From contig CM057061.1 in NCBI GenBank assembly GCA_029945375.1, forward strand, positions 2,666,001-2,730,000: DNA of 64,000 nt, written 5' to 3'. Position 1 is the stretch's first letter, and each line of letters opens with the position of its first letter. The notes beneath the pieces were generated by a model. The model was not told the DNA's origin. It saw only the letters and a list, made by a program, of their open reading frames with translations, and did no database searches. The position numbers and the translations under genes are program-made. This stretch comes from Agaricus subrufescens (lineage: Eukaryota; Basidiomycota; Agaricomycetes; Agaricales; Agaricaceae). Shown piece after piece: positions 11,649 to 23,413 of the stretch.

Positions 11649-14383
11649 ATGACAGACGCTGCTACCCCAATCTACGATATTATCTTTGCAGGCGGTACGT
11701 CTTCAGCGTCCTAGGCTCCAACCCCTTCATTAACCGTCATACAGGTGGAGCTACAGCCTGTGTGGTTGCTGGGCGACTCGCTCAGGCAGATCCTACGCTA
11801 AAGATTCTGGTCCGTAGTATAGTACCATTGTAGTTGGCATATTCTGATCGCGCCCATAGGTCCTCGAAGCCGGCCCACACACCCAAGACATCCCAAAGCA
11901 CGTCCAACCCGCCCTCTACTTCCCCACATTCGCCGGCGGTGGCGAAACCTTCTCCCATATCGTCCCCAAGCCCAACCCCAAAGTCAACAATCGTTCGACC
12001 GTAACCTCGACCGGCCGATGTGTGGGTGGTGGCTCAGCCGTCAATTGTATGTGGGGTTATTGGCTCCGTGGTGATCGTCCATCTTGATGAACCTTGTTTG
12101 TTAGTTCTGGTGTATTGCCGCGCTGCTGCCTCCGATTATGATGATTGGGAAACCGTACATGGTAACAAAGGCTGGGGATCAAAAAGTTTGATACCTCTAT
12201 TGAGGAAGGTTAGTCCGTCTCTATGCAGCGGTAAAAAGTAACAACGCTCACTCCTTCTAGGCTGAAACTTATCAAGCCGTGACAACAAACGATACCCACG
12301 GAACAGCCGGCCCGCTCAAGATATCCTTTGCCAAGTCCCATCACAATGTAGCCAGCGAGTTCCTTGACGTTTCTGAAGCGTACGATGCGGAACGAGGACT
12401 TATCGATGATCTCAATGCTCTGTCCGCTTGCAACGGCTACGGTGTGAGTGAATTCTTAATGTGTCTAGACGCCTATGATGATCTCATGATGGAACTATTT
12501 TAGAGATGGGCGAGGCAAGTTGACAGTCACCTGTCACAGTCATAACTTATTCTTAAACTCTGACGTACTAGGTTCGTCGATGAAAAGACCGGAAAGCGAT
12601 GTGATACAGCATCAAGATACGTCTATCCTCTGCTAGACACCAATAAAAACTTGGAAATCAAGGCCCGAAAGAGGGTTGTCCGTGTGATATTCGAGTAAGT
12701 CTCACTGCAAAAAAAAACCGCTACTTTTTCGCTGACTCTTGTGAAGGGGGAAGCGCGCGGTCGGAGTGGAATACGTAGACGATGAAGGGGACCATCTTCA
12801 GGCCCTCAAATCACCATCGGTTGCACAGGCTTCGCGATTAGTCGTCCTCTCTGCTGGAGCGTTCGGCTCATCTGCTATTCTAGAGAGGTGATTGAAATTT
12901 TACTCAAGCGCGACCGTCGCTGATGGATATGATAGGTCCGGGGTCGGTTCAACAGAGGTCCTGCGGAAGAACGATATTCAGCAGGTGGTTGATCTTCCAG
13001 GGGTCGGAGAAAACCTTATGGGTATACTCTTCAAAGCAGTCGGAGTAAAATCTCGTACTAAAACAACTTTCAGACCACAACCTTATCATGCCACAGTATG
13101 CTGCTGCTGAATACGCAGATACTTTGGATGATATTTGGCGAGGAAGTGAAGAAGACGCTAAACGTCAGCCGCATCATATTCTATGTCCGCACTTTCTAAT
13201 GTTCAACAGCATACCTTGAGAAATGGCGTCAAACAGGACGAGGCCTTATGGCACATAAGTGAGTCCTTACCTCACACAAAATCTGTAAACTTTGACTAAA
13301 CATTTCCAATAGCGGCATGGATGCGGGAGTCCGCCTGAGGCCCAATGCCGACGATTTGAAAGAGATTGGACCGTCATTCACTGAGAGGTGGAACCAATAC
13401 TTTGCTAATTCACCAGATAAACCAATCATGATGATGGCACCCATCGTCGGGTGAGCATTCTGTCTACCAGCGCGATGCAGCTTTCGATTGATATGCTATG
13501 CCAGCTACCTCGGAGGCCATCCTCACCTTGCGCCCCGCAAGAATTTCACAATTCTGTTCTATACGGTGAGTAAGGTCTCCATTGTTTGTTACTTATACTA
13601 AATTTTTCAAGGCTTACCCCATGTCCTTTGGTTATTCGCATATTACATCGGGCGGTAACCCATACGCACCTCTTGATTACGACCCTCACTTCTTACATGA
13701 GCAAGTGTTTGACCTTCATGACTGGAAGGTTAACTGATCAGTGGAATCTAGAGAATCCGACCTCGGCGTTCTGCGTTGGGCATATAAACACTCCCGAGAA
13801 CTTGCGCGCCGTTTACCCGCATATCGTGGAGAGGTAGTTGCTGATCATCCTAAATATCCCGAGGGAAGCGAAGCGATCTCGAAGGCTGTTGATAAACCTG
13901 TCCCATTTGATGCCCCAAAAATCAAATATAGCGAAGCGGATGATAAGGCCGTTGACGAGTATATCAGAAACTCTGGTAATGTTCAGTTTTATAACAAGTC
14001 ATTGAAGGGGTATAACTCACACTCTCCAAATTTTGCAGTTGGAACGACTTGGCATTGCGTGAGTACCATTTTGTTGTCCGTGGCGATCAGTTCACTGATG
14101 CGGTACCTGTTTCAGTGCGGTACCTGTTCGATGAAGCCCCGTGAAAAAGGTGGTGTTCTAGACGATCGTTTGAACGTCTATGGCGTTGAGGGACTGAAAG
14201 TTGCTGGTATGTCATCCACCGTTGAAGGTGTACGAAATACTTACATACTCCGTTCCAGACTTGAGCATCATTCCCAGTAATGTCGGTGCCAATACCTACA
14301 ACACCGCCATTGCCATTGGAGAGAAGGCTGCTGTGATCATCGCTCAGGACCTTGGGATTAAAGGAGTTGCGGAGAGTGATTGA
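11649..14383 (+). CDS. alcohol-oxidase-type GMC flavoprotein AOX1 (intact)
   Basis: FAD-dependent GMC oxidoreductase most like fungal alcohol oxidases (CAZy AA3_3), which oxidise short alcohols to aldehydes with O2 and release H2O2. Exons: 11649-11694, 11745-11809, 11860-12046, 12105-12208, 12261-12443, 12504-12514, 12572-12694, 12747-12887, 12936-13021, 13074-13163, 13210-13258, 13313-13450, 13505-13565, 13612-13700, 13752-13975, 14039-14058, 14116-14206, 14259-14383. They join in frame to 610 residues. Seen: N-terminal dinucleotide-binding GGGATACVVAGRLA, LEAGPH, GRCVGGGSAVN, YCRAAASDYDDW, and the catalytic pair as TTWH and SNVGANTYNT near the C-terminus. No signal peptide and no peroxisomal tripeptide are visible. 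Exons of 11 and 20 nt and two GC-AG introns (12515-12571, 13701-13751) are required for an open frame. Exact substrate is not determinable. Confidence 0.88.
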
Positions 14384-15014
14384 ATGGAAATGTTCGGTTC
14401 TTGGTATCAAATTTCTTGACAGACGTGTAAAATAGTCATATGGTTTTGCGCCCTTTGTTGTTCACCGGGCCAAAAGGGAAAAAAATTTAATGCTTCAAAT
14501 ATAGGCAAGGGAACATGGACCCATTGGCACTAATCATATATATTCGGGCGCGATAGACGGGTATATGCGTTTGTGCTTTCAGTATCTTGTGCGTGTTCCT
14601 GGAAATCAACTAGCCTGACCGGAGCTAGATTTTTGTCCGGTAGAAGGTCATGTGACAGCACTTGTGCTATTGGCTATAGAAAATAATGAAATGTAGTTAT
14701 GCGACGCTTGATATCTATTCGACTATGCATACGATACGACCCTTGGTGTCTTTCAGCCGACTTGGCAAGTGGGCGCGTGGCACGTATCTCTCATTTATCT
14801 TTCCCTGATTCTCAAAATTCATTCGGATTTTGTTTGTCTCCGTTTATAAAAGCCATCACTGGAATGATTAATGATGATCGGAAATTAATGGCGCTTTTAC
14901 TGATCTTCTGATCTTCCTTTGACTTGTTTATAATGTGTTTACAGCCCTCTTTCCCGTGTCCGAGCAGAATGACTTCTCTACGATATTTAAGGAAAACGTT
15001 TTCACATCATTCAT
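14384..15014. other. intergenic, nothing recognised
   Basis: This is the 3' flank of AOX1 up to the TIR element. I see no gene, RNA or clear repeat here; the short open frame at 14699-14911 has no recognisable features. Confidence 0.5.
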
Positions 15015-15017
15015 ATT

Positions 15018-15774
15018 GGACGACTTCCCGCAGCGTCTGGAAACACAGAATTTTTTCTAAATCTTATTTCATTTGAAACTCCGCCCGTCCATACTCAGGA
15101 TATTAAACCGTAGACCGTTTAGAATAAATCAAGGCCAATAAACATAGGCTGGGATATAGACTGTGATTATGAAATAGGATGGATAGTGCTTGCGTTCAGA
15201 ACGGTTGACGCACGCACTTCTGCTCATTATGAGATGTCTGAAGATGATATTTCCTCTACGTATAAGTAAATGGCTGAACGACGACAGTGGTTGCAGCTAC
15301 CGTTTACAGTTCACCCTTGGACTCGGGCTTTTACGGTCACTCCTCACTTGAGCCACAGGCATCTGAGAGCACCTCATTCTGAGCAATGATGCACACTCAA
15401 TCCGTAGCATTTTTCAATGATAGTGCACTCAAGTTTCGTTATTCAAAAGCACATACGCCTGAGCTGTGGAATACTGAAGCCAGCCATGATCAGTTGCTGA
15501 AGCAGTGTCTCACGATATTGACCTGAAAATTGGAGATAGGATCTTACTCGTGACGTCCATAACTCCTTTAATGCATAAAGTGAGGTAATATTCGAGGACT
15601 GCAATCTGGAAGAGGGGGGAGGGGGGGGCCTCTTCCAGATTGCAGTCTGGAAAGACGTGAATTTAAAGATCCGCTTTTGCCAAACACCGATTTAGTTAAC
15701 GGCACGTCCGGCAATCAGCTGGGACACAATCTGGAAAATATTTCTATTTTTCCAGACGCTACGGGAAGTCGTCC
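15018..15774. mobile_element. 757-bp TIR element, copy 1
   Basis: Terminal inverted repeats begin GGACGACTTCCCG and end CGGGAAGTCGTCC, with AGCGTCTGGAAA continuing the left repeat. The copy is flanked by a 3-bp direct repeat ATT (15015-15017, 15775-15777), a target size seen in PIF/Harbinger and CACTA-type elements. An inverted copy lies at 38294-39049. The interior holds the decayed version of a 124-codon frame that is open in copy 2, broken here by changes near 15262-15272. A perfect 19-bp hairpin with a 13-nt G-rich loop lies at 15597-15647. No transposase is seen, so the element is non-autonomous. Confidence 0.8.
15597..15647. repeat. 19-bp perfect inverted repeat inside TIR element
   Basis: The arms are 15597-15615 and 15629-15647 (GACTGCAATCTGGAAGAGG and its exact complement). 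The loop is 13 nt, all G except one A. In copy 2 the same arms (38421-38439, 38445-38463) flank a 5-nt C loop, so the arms are conserved while the loop varies in length. Confidence 0.85.
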
Positions 15775-15777
15775 ATT

Positions 15778-17148
15778 CTTGACACTTGGAGCTCGGAGTA
15801 TACAGTAGCATTACCCGAGCTTCTTATGAGCCACTATTCGGGGTTATCCAGGAATTATCTTTGCTTTCGGGTCGTTCACACGAATTTGCTTGTCCACACG
15901 TTAGATTAAAAGCGCCCCTGGATTTTCCCATGCCATGCCAGACGCCCTTCTTCTGTCTTTTCCAGCTCCATACCCCGAATGCTGTTATCAGTGATGATCT
16001 GGGCAGTGGATACACTCGGCCATATGATTTTTGAAGTCCTGGTCTTAGATATTTTGTCCTTTTATTGGCTTTTATTCTTTCGGTGCTTAAGTTAATTTTA
16101 CAGTAATTCGGTATGATGATGACCCCCGCTCGATGGCGGGCATCGGGGGTGGCATAACCTGGGCATAGCCAGACCGAAAAACGCCTCTTAAGCTTTGCAT
16201 AAATTTGGTCTAGTGGGCTTCTAGTTCGATCTATTTGCGTAAATGAAAATTTTAAATGCTTCCAAGTGCATGATAGAAGGATATGTATGCCAGTGTGAGC
16301 GAAGCGCTAGATCTTCTTCTGCCAGTGGAGCATCGCTATGCATCATGAGGAAGACGTCATCCTTGACACTGAGCTGCCCCTCCCACCCTAACTGGATCGT
16401 CAGGCTATAACATTAATCCAGGCCAGATCCAGGCCAAGTACTTTTGAACGGATTTTGTTGATTGTCGGCACAGTGACCTGCTAGACCGACACCGGACTTT
16501 TCTTTTGTAGCCGAGAAAGGCCAGCTGACCAAGTGGCGGGTACGTTCAGCGGTTAGGATCGTGCAGTGCGCATTTGACACTTTATTGATTAATAATTCAG
16601 TCAACTACAGCCATTGTGACGCCTCACTGCCCGACGCCCCGAAACTCGAAAGACTTATCCACTTTTCGGCGCTCGGGTTTACAACGGGACGGAGACATTT
16701 CAACGTGTGAAAAATCGAAATCAAACCGGGGTTTGGAGAAGCTTTTGCACAAACTCCTGAATAATCCAGGTGGACCTTTATAAGGATGATCTAGGTCAGC
16801 CTTGTCCCCGCGGCCCTAGTCCACCCCTAACTACAGACGCGTGCATACCCAAGGTGAGTGTGATCACTTACTCCACATTCAAGAAATTCAAACAAGAGGA
16901 AAAAAAGGCTAAACTGCTGTATATTCTTATCAACTCAGCATCTGAGATAGTGCCGGTATTCGGTCCCACGCCGCGTGGATCCTAGGTTGCGAGGGGGTTT
17001 TACTGGGTTACCTCCATTCAAGGATTGGTTTGATCTCGGCTCAACACGAAAAGAGTGACAAGCGGTTATAAGGGGTAGGGGGGCCCAAAAATTCACGCGT
17101 TGAGGTTGTGTTATCCTCTCATTTGCCACCTTAACTCGAGAGTTTACT
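15778..17148. other. intergenic; short hairpin only
   Basis: No gene recognised. Around 16120-16152 there is a small GC-rich imperfect inverted repeat (ACCCCCG ... CGGGGGT). The short open frames here have no recognisable protein features. It forms the upstream region of the DUF6534 gene. Confidence 0.45.
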
Positions 17149-19159
17149 ATGGCGGGCCCGGCGGAGGTTGCGTATGTTTTTTTTTTCATGTCATCTCAAG
17201 CCCAATTTTATCTCAATTCCATCGATAGTCACGGACCGATGCTGATTGGCACGGTGTTCAATGTCCTCCTATTTGGTATTATGATCACCCAAGTATACAT
17301 CTATTACACAAACTACAGGCGGTGAGCCGAGACTATTTCTGAGACAGTTGTCAGGCGCTGACTTATTTTTATGCAGCGACAAACTCTTCATGAAACTCCT
17401 CGTACGTTACGGCCGTCATGCGATGAAGATCTCAAAGTGATATTAAATCACTCAGGTTTTCGCAGTATTCCTTGCCGACGCAGTCAACACTGTTTTCGAC
17501 GTGACGTACATGTATGTGTGTCTGATTTTGCACTTCGGTATGGTACCTGTTTCTATAGTGCCTACTATTAATTACTCAAGAAATTTGACCACTCGCAGGG
17601 GACCCCGACTACTTAGCCGTGACAAATTGGCGTATGTCCTTGTATTCTGTCAATGTCATGATTCATCTCATGTTATTCCACAGAATTTGCAACAGGTGAC
17701 GAAGCCTCTCGGTTTTAAAAATGCACAGTTTAGCTGAAGTATACTTGCGGTGGAAATATAGATCCTGCCTTGACGGTAAGTCTAGCATAAGATGCATCAC
17801 AGTGGCTTTGAGCACTAACCATTCGATATGAAGGGTTTAATCTCGTTGATGGTCCAGCTGTTTTTCGCTTGGAGAATCCACGTATTGACATCCAATCTAC
17901 TATTGGTGGCTGTTGTTGTCGCGCTTGCCCTTGCATCCGGGGGTACGTTCAAACCTATACCAATACTACGCTATACACTGCTGACCCCCTTGTAGTGTGT
18001 GCTTTTGTTACATCCTGGGAGGTCACGGTTATCCCACAGTTCGTCAGATTCCAAGAGTTCCAGGCGAGTCGGAAGTTACTATTTCAGTCGTAACATCCTA
18101 ATAATATCTATTGAAGGGCGTCGTAATTGTCTGGTTAGCCTGCGGTGCTGCTGCGGATATCACGATCACTGCAATTCTCGTGTGGCACTTGTAAGTGACT
18201 CGCTTCATAATGTCAGAATTACGTTGGCTTACTCCTACGTCAGGGTAAGCTTATCTATGAAATTCAAGCAAGCTATTCATCAACTCAACTATACATAGCG
18301 GAAGCACAAGTCAGGGTTCAAGGGGTCGAACATGGTCATCGACCGCATCATCCGCTGTGCGTTATAATCTTGTCTTATTTTTTTTTTACCAAAATAAAAA
18401 TATTGAAAATTGTAATCCTAATTCTATTCAGTGACCGTACAAACTGGCTTTATCACTTCCGTAGTAGCTATACTTGACTTGGCATTTTTCCTCGCTAGCG
18501 TAAGCAACAGCTCATTCTAAACTATTCGTGCACCAGTCCAGGCTAACCTGATCACTCGAAAATCTCAGTCATCCGGGACGTGAGTAAACTAATAATAACA
18601 AGAAAAAAGACCAAATGACTAATTCGTTGATTTGCAGGCATCTACTATTCAACTTTTCCCTTGCCAAGCTCTACTCGAATTCCCTCATCAGCAGTCTCAA
18701 TGCACGACGAGGGTGGAGATACGACTTGAATTCGACGCGGGATCAACTTTACACCGAGGGACATGGACAATCTAATCATGATCAAAATTTGACAAGCCCT
18801 GGTTGGCAAGAAAATCATAATATCTCCGTCTCTCGACGCCCAAGAGAAAAGGTACGAAAACATAACCCGGCCCCACCTCATATCATCCCCTTCTCAAAGC
18901 TGATTCCGTTAATTAGCCACAAATCATGCTTGATTCTATATCACCGGGAAACATCCAACGATCAGAAGTGTTCGTTCACGTAGAGTCTCACGAGTTGCGG
19001 GATATCCAATCAACGCTGGGAGATGATGATCAACCTGGGGATAACAAGCTGGTCGTTATCCCTGGAACACACTACGACAATACTCATCTTCAAACCAAAG
19101 AAACTAGTTTCTCATCACTGAGTGACACTTACGATCATAAAGTCGGCTCAGCTGTATGA
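17149..19159 (+). CDS. DUF6534-type membrane protein with a 1-nt exon
   Basis: Member of the DUF6534 family of multi-pass membrane proteins, abundant in mushroom fungi and of unknown function. Exons: 17149-17321, 17377-17401, 17456-17537, 17599-17631, 17684-17695, 17762-17775, 17834-17942, 17996-18063, 18117-18190, 18244 (one base), 18299-18356, 18432-18499, 18569-18579, 18638-18851, 18917-19159. The total is 1185 bp, 394 residues. The second in-frame ATG at 17188 is an equally good start (381 residues). Seen: about seven hydrophobic segments, with family-like stretches GTVFNVLLFGIMITQVYIYY, LVQLFFAWRIHVLT (written in the gene as LMVQLFFAWRIHVLT), WHLRKHKSGF, DRIIRLTVQTG and LAKLYSNSLISSLNARR, then a hydrophilic tail. 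The intron after FQEFQ has a GC donor (18064). A duplicated 3' fragment lies at 5118-6384. Confidence 0.85.
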
Positions 19160-19998
19160 CAAACGTAGTGTAACTCCCAATTAATCGGTATTACTACATG
19201 TTTTTGGGCCGTAATCATTTCTGTGGGTATTGTTATGGCATAGTGACGTGTGTGTTGCAAAATTTCACATGTGGTACGACCTCATGGCGTGAGTTACAAG
19301 TACTAGGAGTTCCAACGGCAAAACGAATCTTCGTGCATCGGATCATGAACCACGAATAACCTCCTACTCGATGAGAAATCCGCATATATTCACATGCAAG
19401 AAGTATGCATCCGCTTCAAACATTCAACCGGACCACTGCAAGTACGCACGGCCTCGGAAAGATATGTTATTTTGTTGATTCAATCCATGACTCATGAAGA
19501 GTGTATCCAGTTTCAGGGTTCGGTAAAACAACAGAGCCGCGGCTTTGCTGCTAGTCCCGAAACATGGTACGAGCATGAGGCGAAACGTTTCAAGACATCG
19601 AAACGCGTGTACGGAATCATTGAATAATACGAGGTCACAAAAACGAACGAGTTGCGATAGATTCTTGTATTAAGTCATGATAACACTACACATTTTTTCT
19701 CTTTTTTTTTCTCTTTAAAAAAAAAGGAAATCGTAATCAAGAAAGTAAGATAATGTTTGAAATGCGAGAGAGCGATGGATCACGACTATCAACGAATGAA
19801 TGAGTCACGCAATGGGACTAAGAATTACATTGGGTACAAAGCGGAAAGAAAGACTCGGGAGGATATGGGTGGGTAGGAGATGAAAGTAGTTGTTGATCGC
19901 CCAAAGGAAAGCGGAAGAAATGAAAAATACCCCAAAACGACGGACTAGAACAAGCCGAATTCATAAATAATCGTCATTATTACCTTCTCTTCTGTTTC
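19160..19998. other. intergenic, 3' flanks of converging genes
   Basis: The first 280 bp are shared with the displaced DUF6534 fragment (5118-6384). The remainder lies between two converging genes; it has an A/T-rich stretch near 19690-19730 and no recognisable gene. Confidence 0.5.
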
Positions 19999-21432
19999 TC
20001 ATACTGATGTCGAAATTCTCGATACCAGCACAGCGAGAGCAATGAGTGCTCCCCATCGCCACTTCTCCCACAGTAGTTTACTCCATGACGCCGCCCATCC
20101 CGTTGTTGCAGCGCCTCGTGCATCATCCTGTTTGTCGCCCAATACCACATTGTTCATGCTGCTCCCCACTGCCGGCTTTGTCATCGTCCGTGGCCTTTGG
20201 CTGATTGTGGGAGGATTGGTTGCAGTTGTGGTTACTACTGCTGGAGTTGGCACCGAGGTTGGAGATGGATTTGCGGGAGGTGTTTTTGCCCTTTCCTTCT
20301 GTGCCATATTCGGAACATCGCGTGCTACAGGCGTGCAAAACTGGAAACCATTTATCAGCAATCTCGTAATCAGTCAAACAAATATGATGACCGGTCGTCA
20401 TCACCCAAATTGAACAAAAGGTGGAGACAAAGCAGTTGAGCAACGTGCGGTACCCACCTCAGAGAAAGCCTCCCGGAAACGGGGTTGGGTCAAGTTCCAT
20501 TCGTGGCTTCTAGCGGCATAAGCTCGTCGAACATCGTCCGAAGAATTCAGGGATCCCGTCGTCATCTCATCCGAAAGCATGAACGAAAGCAGTCCGGTCA
20601 ATCTGCCAAATAACAACCAATGTCAGTATATGCCTGATTATCAAAAGTGTAACGAATAAAACAAAGTGCCCATAAACGCGGCCTGCTGTGCTCGCCAGAA
20701 GCACCGCCACGTCGATGGAACCAGTCATCACAAACCGGGGTTCCGGGGTGGGGGGTATGTACAAGGGCAAAAATGGCACAAAAACTCACATGGTAGCAAC
20801 ACTCCATGCTGGGTTCCACTACAAGTAGAGAGTCATTACCGTGACAACTAATGTAAGGTAAAACAGTGGTGACTCACAGTGCCAGGGTGGAAGTCGGACA
20901 TGGAGAAACATATCTTCCTGTCAGGTTGAAACCGTCCCGAAGGTGTCAACATCTAAAAAGAACGAGATGTAAATCTCGACTGAGGTGCCATCGCAAATAG
21001 ATTATAGAGTGCGACGTACCTTGATGCCCGGAGGTTTGAAAGGGTACTCTGAAGGAAACATGAGTTGACCATGATACTCTCCTCCAGCATACGCAGATTC
21101 TGGGGGGCCGCGCTGTAACAAAGATAGCCACAAGTGAGGGACGGAGCCGGGAGATGAATGGGGCTAGCGTACGATGATAAAGTCCCCTATAGATGCGGGA
21201 TTTCGTCAGTAACGAAACGGGCCGGCAGCCGGAAACACGGATGACTCACAGGTGAGGATATTCTTCTCATCTGGTACAGCCCAGATGAATGGAGGGGGTT
21301 CTCGCTGCATGGTGACATATTCCTTGCTGAGCTGTGGTAGAAAATCGAATAAAACCGGGAAAAATAAGGGGGAAGCCGGACGGGGGAGAGAAAGCGCATA
21401 CGCACGCGTCTGTGAGCAGCTTTGCTGGCCAT
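19999..21432 (-). CDS. ubc6: UBC6-type ubiquitin-conjugating enzyme E2
   Basis: Tail-anchored E2 of the UBC6/UBE2J family, which transfers ubiquitin in ER-associated degradation. Exon 1 is short (21432-21406, MASKAAHRR), followed by a segment starting [21 protein letters not shown] 14-nt exon (21194-21181) completes W-D-F-I-I, and [20 protein letters not shown] follows. The next exon has the family-typical active-site segment [16 protein letters not shown], whose cysteine is the expected thioester site. [20 protein letters not shown] follows. The last exon (20356-19999) encodes a Thr/Pro/Ala-rich linker and ends with a single hydrophobic helix ([14 protein letters not shown]), consistent with a C-terminal ER anchor. 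It is a conserved housekeeping gene in the low-copy core, convergent with the DUF6534 gene. Confidence 0.9.
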
Positions 21433-23413
21433 GGGGGTCGTGGATGTGGTGTGCGTCTGGCGGCTGGGTGGTGGTGAGGGGTGGAAAGCAAGATGATGGG
21501 ATTTGTTTGGCGACCCAAACACCGTCCCGCCCGTGGGAACGCACGCCCGCATCCGGACGCCGGGAGATCCGCAGTGGCTCCTCCCACCTGCAGTCCGGTC
21601 GCTGGACTCTGACATATTCCACCGCAGGGCCGCGCTCCGTCACTGATCGTGGAATGCTGTGGGGGCTTTGTGTGTTCTGTATGTCTCTTTGTGGGACGAC
21701 TTTCTGGACACCGGATGCCGGAACACGGATCATCGGAGATAAAATGCCAGAACGGTCACCGCACACATACGGACGGCAGCCTCGGAATGCTGCCTTGGTC
21801 TCCAAGACGCTGCACTTCCAGGAAAGCAAGTGTTTTCCTCCGCTGACGCCGTATGTCATGTCTAACACTGGAGGCGCCGCTTTCTCCATCAACGATCCGA
21901 AATCGGAGTCCCCTATGTTGTCAAGTTGTCCATCCAATGCTGTGTGTATATACATAGTGCACTATGCTGCGGTGGACAGCCTGTGGCACAACAGCCACTA
22001 CCCATCAGATCACAAGCACAAGTCGTATGACCATCTGATGGCAAGTTAAAGCAGCGCTCTTCCAAGGCTAGAAGTCGGCTTCGTTGATCTATCCCTCTGT
22101 AGAGGTCACCTCGTGTAATGGACGCTGTTCGTTATCACTAACGACCAGGGCCTTACCTAGGTTCGCTTGATCTCTAGACATCTGGGGTAAACGAGAATGC
22201 AGGCACGGATCCGTTTATTTATTGTGGTTTCCTCGGTCATCAGACATACAATACAATTGATTCTCGTTCAGAACGGAGAGGAAAAAACAAAAGACGCCCC
22301 AACCTCAGGCTATCAGCGGTTGACAATAGAGGCAGGGTCACTGCGGGACCCTAACGTACTTTGAAGACCGGATACTGCCACCTTAACTGCAACACAGAGT
22401 TTGTCCCGACTCTCGATCATCAAACTACTGACCCACCAGCCAACGTTCTGACACTCAAACATCGTCCCGTGAAACCCATGTGCACTCACCTACGGGTTGT
22501 GATAGCGTTCCACACTGCACCATATCTCTCAAGTCAAGTCTGATCATCACAGAAGTCATACTGTAGTGTCACCTGCTCACGTAGCTCCTTCTAAAAGAAC
22601 CTTCTCGATCACAGGTGGACACGAGCTGAGATCGCCTGCTCAGGAAAAGTCACCGTCTGCCGAATCTGCCGAGTCCGGACAGCCCATGGGCAATCAACTG
22701 AGCTGCAAAATACCATCTGGTGATTGGTTACCGAGAGCTGAGTATCAATAACAATAAATCTCAGATCCCTTAGCAAAGGCTCATCTACGCTTCATATGCA
22801 ATCTCATAGTTCAAATAATAAAAGTAAAGTTGCCACCAACAACTCAGACTTGTCATATCCGCCTCATGGGGACCACCTTGTTTAACCGATTGTGCATCTC
22901 CAAAAAGGAACTCACAGTGGCATATCACCAATCACACAATCATCAAACATAGTGGCCTGCTCCGCATCCCTCGTATGAACTTGAATCTCTGCTCTCCGAT
23001 CTCTCCACTTAGCAAAATTCCTCCTATCATCCGATTCTCCAAATTCACTCACCCTTGCCACTCTTCAACAAGTAGCCACCGCCGATCCCCAAAAACAAAT
23101 AAACATCACGTATTCTCCTTCCAACCCGATAACAATTCCCAAATTTCATTCTTGTCAAAAATAAAAGATAGCATGAAAGCTTACTCGACACCGGAAACCG
23201 ACAAAGGAACCAACTCGAAAGGCATCTGCGACAAAATCGGTGGATTATAAAAGTTTTGATTAAACTGTTACTTATAATCCGAACGGTAACTATAAAAACG
23301 GCAATCTAACACGCTTTGACGTTCAAGACCTGCCATCTTTTTTTCATAACCACCACCACCACCACCCTTGATACATTGTCCCCCTCGAGCTTACACTCTC
23401 ATTACAACAAGCC
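21433..23413. other. intergenic; large overlapping ORFs not supported
   Basis: Region 21433-22050 is relatively GC-rich and has long open frames on both strands (to 265 codons) that overlap each other and the UBC6 5' exons. Neither has protein-like features. From 22050 to 23413 nothing is recognised; a short CAC-repeat (about 23347-23367) precedes the next gene. Confidence 0.4.

Noticed and set aside
13705..13751. Premature stop or frameshift in AOX1 between FLHEQ and ESDLGVL
   Set aside because: Reading straight through gives a TGA, and a GT donor breaks the frame, but a GC-AG intron starting four bases earlier restores the family sequence in all copies. It is an intron, not a lesion.
16413..16604. 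Possible tRNA-like sequence near GTTCAGCGGTTAGGATCGTGC
   Set aside because: No cloverleaf with matching acceptor and T-arm could be formed by eye.
18191..18298. A single 108-bp intron in the DUF6534 gene
   Set aside because: It would join TT to CGG and shift the conserved R-K-H-K-S-G-F region out of frame; two introns around one G fit both splice-site rules and the frame.
21206..22049. Long overlapping open frames on both strands (249 and 265 codons)
   Set aside because: They overlap each other and the 5' exons of ubc6, have composition driven by GC-rich DNA and show no domain-like features.
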